Positions 59,710-64,000 of a DNA stretch of 64,000 nt are shown here, piece by piece. Position 1 is the first letter of the stretch, and every line of letters starts with the position of its first letter. The stretch is from Lewinellaceae bacterium. GTDB taxonomy: Bacteria > Bacteroidota > Bacteroidia > Chitinophagales > Saprospiraceae. Below the pieces are notes generated by a model. That model was not told where the DNA came from, made no database searches, and was given only the letters and a program-made list of their open reading frames with translations. The stretch is taken from assembly GCA_020636005.1 (NCBI GenBank), contig JACJYR010000001.1, forward strand, positions 124,001-188,000, in the 5' to 3' direction. Made by a program: the position numbers and the translations under genes.

Positions 59710-61446
59710 ATGAAACCCTCCCTTTTTTGGCTTATTGTTTTTTGCGGATGTTTTTTTCGTGAAGCAGATGCGCAAGACGTCGATCCCAATACCGAGCTAA
59801 ACCAGTTGTTAGCAGAAGATGAAGCCTTTCAGAAACAAGAGTTTTCCTCGCCCGTCCTGCCGTTTCCCGACGTCAGCCCCGCAGCCGAACAGTGCCGGGC
59901 CTTGTTTTACAAAAATGAACAGGAACGCCTCAGTTCCATTGACAAATCCCGGCTCACGGCGGAGGGCCGTATCAACTACGAACTGTTAAAGTACATACTG
60001 GAAGACCGAATCGCCCAACAAGCGTTCGAAGCCTACCTCGTCCCCCTCAATGCGGAAGGCGGCTGGTACACCGATTTTATCCTGTCCGTTGACAACGAGC
60101 CTTTTGCAACGGAGGCCGATTACAAAAAATACATCGAAAAACTGAGGGCATTCAAAGCTTACGCCGGGCAGAACATCGCCCTGATGCGGGAGGGCCTCCA
60201 GAAAGGCCGCACTGCCCCGCAGGCTATCCTTTTAGGGCGGGAAAACGTGGTGGACGCCTGTATCGTGGAGACGGCGGAAGACAGCCCGTTTTACCTGCCA
60301 TTTGCCAACATGCCCCCCTCCATTTCAGCGGAAAAACAAACCGCATTACGGGCTGAAGGAAAAAGGGCCATCCTGGAAAGCGTGGTGCCCGCCTATCTTG
60401 TTTTCAGGGATTTTTGGCAAAACGAATACATACCCGGAGCAGCCAAAGAAATTGGCATCGCCTCGCAACCCGGCGGCAAGGAGTACTACGAGCAACGAAT
60501 CCGCCATTACACTACCCTGCCCATGACGGCGGATCAGGTTTTTGAAAGAGGCCTGATGGAAGTAGCCCGTATCCGCAAAGAGATGGAGGGCGTCATCAAA
60601 GCGGCAGGTTTCAAGGGCACTTTCCCGGAATTCCTCGCCTTCCTGCGCACCGACGCCCGGTTTTATGCAAAATCGGGCGAGGAACTGCTGAAAGAGGCGA
60701 GTTTTATCTGCAAAAAAATAGACGGCAAGTTGCCCCGGTATTTTGGCAGGTTGCCCCGCAACCCTTACGGCGTGTCGCCGGTGCCGGCTGCCATAGCGCC
60801 CACCTACACCACCGGGCGATACAGCGAAGGCGCACCGGAAAAGCACCGGGCCGGTTCATATTGGGTCAATACCTACAACCTGCCGGCCAGGCCCCTCTAT
60901 GTGCTGCCATCGCTCACCCTGCACGAGGCTGTGCCGGGCCACCACCTGCAGATTTCCCTGGCGCAGGAGATGGAGGGCGTGGCCGAGTTCCGCAAGAACT
61001 TCTACATCAGTGCCTTTGGCGAGGGTTGGGCACTTTACTGCGAATGGCTCGGCGAGGAGATGGGCCTGTATGAAACCCCCTACGAGCGCTTCGGCAAATT
61101 GACCTATGAAATGTGGAGGGCCGTGCGCCTCGTCGTTGACCCTGGCCTGCACGTGAAGGGATGGCCCCGGCAACAGGCCATTGATTTTATGGCCGCCAAC
61201 ACGGCCCTTTCGCTACATGAATGCACCACAGAGATCGACCGCTACATCGGATGGCCGGGGCAGGCAGTTTCCTATAAAACAGGCGAGCTGAAAATACGGG
61301 AACTCCGCCAGCGGGCCGAAGAGGCCCTGGGGGAAAAATTTGATCTGCGGGACTTCCACGACCTCGTGCTTTCGGAAGGATCTGTGCCCCTGTTTGTGCT
61401 GGAAAACATGGTGGAAGAATGGATCGAAGCTCGAAAAAAGGACTGA
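59710..61446 (+). CDS. DUF885 family metallopeptidase-like lipid/periplasmic protein
   Basis: The 578-residue product has a signal peptide (MKPSLFWLIVFCGCFFREAD). It is followed by the DUF885 core, whose signature zinc-like motif is HEAVPGHHLQIS (about residue 405) with the downstream segment YCEWLGEEMGLYETPYERFG. Family members are uncharacterised M32-like carboxypeptidase relatives. Start was set at ATG 59710 because it gives a signal peptide; the in-frame sequence upstream is low-complexity. Confidence 0.82.
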   Translation: MKPSLFWLIVFCGCFFREADAQDVDPNTELNQLLAEDEAFQKQEFSSPVLPFPDVSPAAEQCRALFYKNEQERLSSIDKSRLTAEGRINYELLKYILEDRIAQQAFEAYLVPLNAEGGWYTDFILSVDNEPFATEADYKKYIEKLRAFKAYAGQNIALMREGLQKGRTAPQAILLGRENVVDACIVETAEDSPFYLPFANMPPSISAEKQTALRAEGKRAILESVVPAYLVFRDFWQNEYIPGAAKEIGIASQPGGKEYYEQRIRHYTTLPMTADQVFERGLMEVARIRKEMEGVIKAAGFKGTFPEFLAFLRTDARFYAKSGEELLKEASFICKKIDGKLPRYFGRLPRNPYGVSPVPAAIAPTYTTGRYSEGAPEKHRAGSYWVNTYNLPARPLYVLPSLTLHEAVPGHHLQISLAQEMEGVAEFRKNFYISAFGEGWALYCEWLGEEMGLYETPYERFGKLTYEMWRAVRLVVDPGLHVKGWPRQQAIDFMAANTALSLHECTTEIDRYIGWPGQAVSYKTGELKIRELRQRAEEALGEKFDLRDFHDLVLSEGSVPLFVLENMVEEWIEARKKD

Positions 61447-61505
61447 TTTTTGACCTAAACCATGCGTTATTTGTTTGTTTCAAAAAAACAGCATAAATAG
61501 CGAAA

Positions 61506-61537
61506 AGCCTGCCGGGTAAACCACGGCAGGCTTTTTT
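61506..61537 (+). terminator. Intrinsic terminator after the DUF885 gene
   Basis: AGCCTGCCG / CGGCAGGCT with a 9-base loop, followed by six T, about 60 bases past the stop codon. Confidence 0.85.
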
Positions 61538-61646
61538 CTCCAAGGTTTGACCTTGAATTAGGTGGTAAACCCATTTACTTTAATGATGCTCAACCTCAAA
61601 CAACCTCAAACAACCTCAAACAACCACATACCCATTCATCCACAAA

Positions 61647-62381
61647 TTGAAAATTATGTCAGATCAACCAAACGGCCTGCCCGTCGCCAAGCACCACATG
61701 AAACAATGGAACAAGCTGAAAGCGGAGAATTCCTGGACGATGTTCAAGGTTATCTCGGAGTTCGTGGACGGCTTTGAACGTTTGAACAAAATCGGGCCGT
61801 GCATCTCCATTTTCGGATCGGCCCGCACCAAGCCCGACAACCTCTATTACAAAAAGGCCGTTGAAATTTCAAGGCTGCTCACAGAAGAAGGCTGGGGCGT
61901 CATCACCGGGGGCGGCCCGGGCATCATGGAGGCCGGCAACAAGGGGGCCTCGCTGTATGGCGGCATCTCTGTCGGGCTGAACATCTACCTGCCTTTCGAG
62001 CAAAACCACAACCAATTCGTTGACCACGACAAAAACCTCGAACACCGCTATTTCTTTGTCCGCAAGGTCATGTTCGTGAAATACGCCCAGGGCTTCGTCG
62101 TGATGCCCGGCGGCTTTGGCACCATGGATGAAATGTTCGAGGTGCTCACGCTCATCCAGACCCAGCGCATTGACAAAGTACCCGTTATTTTGGTAGGAAA
62201 GGCTTATTGGACTGGCCTGATGGACTGGATCAAAGCAGTGATGCTCGAACAGGAACACAACGTAAATCCGGACGACCTCGACCTGTTCTCCATCGTGGAC
62301 GAACCAGAGGAGGTGGTGCGCATCGTACGGGAGTTTTACGCAGAAGGCACCAACGTAAGGCCCAATTATGAACTGGAATAA
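61647..62381 (+). CDS. LOG-family Rossmann-fold protein (TIGR00730)
   Basis: The 244-residue protein has the lysine-decarboxylase-like LOG signatures ITGGGPGIMEAGNKGA (about residue 85) and MPGGFGTMDEMFEVLTLIQT (PGGxGTxxE, about 150). Members are cytokinin riboside 5'-monophosphate phosphoribohydrolases or act on other nucleotide 5'-monophosphates. It lies behind a CAACCT tandem tract and is the only gene of its unit. Confidence 0.88.
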   Translation: MKIMSDQPNGLPVAKHHMKQWNKLKAENSWTMFKVISEFVDGFERLNKIGPCISIFGSARTKPDNLYYKKAVEISRLLTEEGWGVITGGGPGIMEAGNKGASLYGGISVGLNIYLPFEQNHNQFVDHDKNLEHRYFFVRKVMFVKYAQGFVVMPGGFGTMDEMFEVLTLIQTQRIDKVPVILVGKAYWTGLMDWIKAVMLEQEHNVNPDDLDLFSIVDEPEEVVRIVREFYAEGTNVRPNYELE

Positions 62382-62417
62382 GCGCCAGAATACCAGCCTG
62401 AAAACGGAGAACTGCCA

Positions 62418-62521
62418 ATTATACTAAAACACGGATGGTTTTGTCGGTTTGCTATTAGCTGTTGGCAGTTGGCCATTGGCTTTTGCCAACTGCCAAAAGC
62501 CATCAGCGTACAGTATAATAC
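62418..62521. repeat. TATTATACT-ended hairpin repeat, copy 2 (inverted)
   Basis: Nearly identical to 936-1047 in opposite orientation: ATTATACTAAAACACGGATGG at one end and CAGCGTACAGTATAATAC at the other, with the GGCAGTTGGC hairpin between them. Confidence 0.75.
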
Positions 62522-62540
62522 TGCGGGCCACCAAGTTTTC

Positions 62541-62725
62541 AGACCATTTAGAGAGTTGTGTTTTTGAAATAATTGTCTAACGCTAAAAGGGGCAGCGCCC
62601 CGGCCATATTTTGGCAAGATTACCTGGTCGCTGCCCTTAAGAAAAGCGCTAAATGAATACTTTTTGATAAAAACACACACTCACAATCAATCACTTGTGA
62701 GAAATTGATACAGTTTTTTGAACAA
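62541..62725. repeat. Two-hairpin dispersed repeat, copy 4, with internal insertion
   Basis: Starts and ends like the other copies (GAGAGTTGTGTTTTTGAAAT; CACAATCAATCACTTGTGAG; CAGTTTTTTGAACAA), but about 95 bp are inserted between the two arms of the first hairpin. The inserted part has its own dyad (GGGGCAGCG...CGCTGCCC). Confidence 0.75.
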
Positions 62726-62885
62726 GCTCAAGTTTTGTGCAAGGTTGACCTTATTTGATAAGTTTTGCCAATCAACCCTATAAACACTTATCAACCTTCA
62801 TAAACCACTAGCATTCGCACACAAAAACTTGACAGCGCAAGCTATAAATCACCGTTACCTTTTCCCGTTGCGAAAGTCTTAGCTG

Positions 62886-62893
62886 TACCTTTG
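62886..62893 (+). promoter_or_regulatory. -7 promoter element
   Basis: TACCTTTG fits TAnnTTTG; a TTG lies 15 bases further upstream. The motif is 38 bases before the ATG of the coiled-coil protein gene. Confidence 0.5.
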
Positions 62894-62930
62894 CCCTTCA
62901 TTCAACAAGAAACACTTAAACACGGCAGAC

Positions 62931-63668
62931 ATGAAAACCCTTACCCTCCTAATCACAGTTCTTTTCCTGGCTATCTTTCAACAGGCCTTTGGCCAGGAGC
63001 CTACTTTCCCATCGGACACTTCAAAAAACAAACAAAACAGCCCCCTGCTGAAAAGTTATGTCCTGGAAACGGAAGAGCCGATGTCGCTGGGCACTTACCC
63101 ATCCCTGACCGTCATCCTCGAAATAACAGATGAAAAGCTGGCCCAAAAAGTCTGGAAAGACTTCATGAAGGATTATGGCGGAAAGACCAAAAAGATGAAA
63201 GGTGGCAAGGAAGACCTCACCAGCGGCGCTGAAATCGTGGGGGTCAATGGGGTAAATACGCTCGATATCTATTCCAAAGCCAACACAGGGGTGGACGGCA
63301 ATGTGGAATACACCGTCTGGTTCAACCTCGGCGACGAATACCTTTCCTCCCGGCGCAAGGCTCAATACGAAGAAGCCGAAAAACTCCTGTTGAAATTTGC
63401 CCTGGAAACCAAAAAGGAGCAAACCAAGAACGAACTGGAAGACGCCGAGAAAAAATTGAAATCGCTCGACAACGACCTGGGCAAGCTGCAGCGCCAAAAA
63501 GACAATTATCAAAAAACCATCGAAGATGCGGAAAAGCGCATTCAGCAAGCCAAAGAAGACATCGTGACCAACGAGCAGCAACAGGCCGATACCTCGCAAA
63601 AAATTGATCTGCAGAAGGAACTGGTAGAAGAAATCAAGCGCCGCCTTGGCGAGTTGAGGAAGAATTAA
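62931..63668 (+). CDS. Exported coiled-coil protein
   Basis: The 245-residue protein has a signal peptide (LTLLITVLFLAIFQQAFGQE, to about residue 22), a small globular region (about 40-145) and a long C-terminal coiled coil (about 148-245, LEDAEKKLKSLDNDLGKLQR). No family recognised. It probably stays in the periplasm as a structural or scaffold protein. Confidence 0.7.
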   Translation: MKTLTLLITVLFLAIFQQAFGQEPTFPSDTSKNKQNSPLLKSYVLETEEPMSLGTYPSLTVILEITDEKLAQKVWKDFMKDYGGKTKKMKGGKEDLTSGAEIVGVNGVNTLDIYSKANTGVDGNVEYTVWFNLGDEYLSSRRKAQYEEAEKLLLKFALETKKEQTKNELEDAEKKLKSLDNDLGKLQRQKDNYQKTIEDAEKRIQQAKEDIVTNEQQQADTSQKIDLQKELVEEIKRRLGELRKN

Positions 63669-63708
63669 GCGCAAAGTTTTTATCTTTGCCCCTGCTTTTA
63701 ATTTATAC

Positions 63709-63829
63709 AAAGAGGCTGTACAAATGACGATAATTGTTCGGAAAAGCCAAATTCCAGAAAATAATGGTACAACCACCTATCTGCGATTCCAGGCTTTTTT
63801 TACTATCTGCTCATCTGTACAGCCTCTTT
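63709..63829. repeat. MITE-like inverted-end unit (121 bp)
   Basis: AAAGAGGCTGTACAAATGA at the left is matched 18/19 by the inverted right end (63811-63829). About 83 bp of unrecognised sequence lie between. The ends resemble the GAGGCTGT ends of IS1182-like elements. It follows the last gene by 40 bp and could also stop transcription. Confidence 0.65.
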
Positions 63830-63892
63830 TTATTTGCGAACCGCCCCGCTAAATGAGCCAGGTTGGTTGGCAAGTTTCTATCATCTTTTTTT

Positions 63893-64000
63893 TAAGGATC
63901 GAAGGAAAAATAAAATGACTATTTTATTTTTAAAAAACCCTTCCAATGCTGGGGTTTTCAAAATCAAAATGGTGAAGTTATTTTTTCATCGTTACTAAAC
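63893..64000. repeat. Variable-hairpin repeat, copy 2 (runs to the window end)
   Basis: Matches the split unit around the IS4 element (GGATCGAAGGAAAAATAA, CCCTTCCAATGCTGGGG, TTTTTTCATCGTTAC). Its central stem-loop is AATAAAAT-GACT-ATTTTATT, different from the first copy. Confidence 0.8.

Noticed and set aside
1..64000. tRNA, rRNA, retron, or diversity-generating retroelement
   Set aside because: No reverse transcriptase motif (YxDD), no cloverleaf with a CCA-type end, and no rRNA-like sequence was found on either strand by eye.

Overview
The window looks like a chromosome segment from a Bacteroidota bacterium, most likely of the Saprospirales. The evidence is type IX secretion sorting domains on three proteins (one CHU/gliding-type C-terminus, two type A tails), LytTR regulator plus beta-propeller LytS-type kinase, lipoproteins with short lipoboxes, TAnnTTTG promoter elements, and weak Shine-Dalgarno sequences. 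No rRNA or tRNA gene was recognised. Housekeeping-type genes are GC-richer; several cargo genes (16.1-17.2, 28.5-29.2 and 31.6-37.5 kb) are clearly AT-richer and look acquired.

Layout. 0-11 kb: end of a T9SS adhesin-like gene, a two-gene set (membrane coiled-coil protein; anchored solute-binding/OmpA fusion), a PAS-PAS-class III adenylate cyclase, a kinase/LytTR response-regulator pair, a 36-residue membrane peptide and a MddA-like methanethiol methyltransferase. 11.3-18 kb: a decayed cytochrome c, an IS4-family element with 9-bp target duplication sitting inside a small hairpin repeat, an ABC-F ATPase, a serine hydrolase and a DUF1349 lipoprotein.

18-38 kb is a defence/mobile island, read mostly on the minus strand. 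It holds DarT-DarG, an AAA ATPase-DUF4276 pair, a GmrSD-like DUF262/DUF1524 nuclease, a type IIG (Eco57I-like) restriction-modification enzyme, an FG-GAP propeller protein, a REP-associated tyrosine transposase element, and IS3, ISL3 and IS903-type elements. Woven through it are broken pieces of a type I restriction gene (hsdR). Three copies of the hsdR 5' end lie at 18.6, 20.5 and 22.5 kb, and the two-gene defence modules are framed exactly between them. This is the most striking feature of the window: the modules look like interchangeable cassettes that arrived or were duplicated together with the beginning of hsdR.

38-64 kb returns to mainly housekeeping and secreted functions: a Pif1-like helicase, a secreted esterase, T9SS cargo including an M4 metalloprotease, a pentapeptide-repeat membrane protein with an EI24-like partner, DinB, an RsmB-like methyltransferase, a DUF885 peptidase and a LOG-family phosphoribohydrolase.

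The intergenic spaces are unusually rich in small structured repeats. I can separate at least seven families by eye: a two-hairpin repeat (4 copies), a variable-hairpin repeat (2 copies, one split by IS4), a TATTATACT-ended hairpin repeat (2-3 copies), REP/BIME-like nested palindromes (18.3, 45.5, 51.8 kb), a transposase-associated inverted-end element with a transposase-less derivative (22.9 and 40.2 kb), a ~200-bp nested hairpin repeat (22.7, 24.1, 26.2 kb), and many locus-specific short-word tandem hairpins. All functional statements rest on reading motifs by eye; no database search was run.
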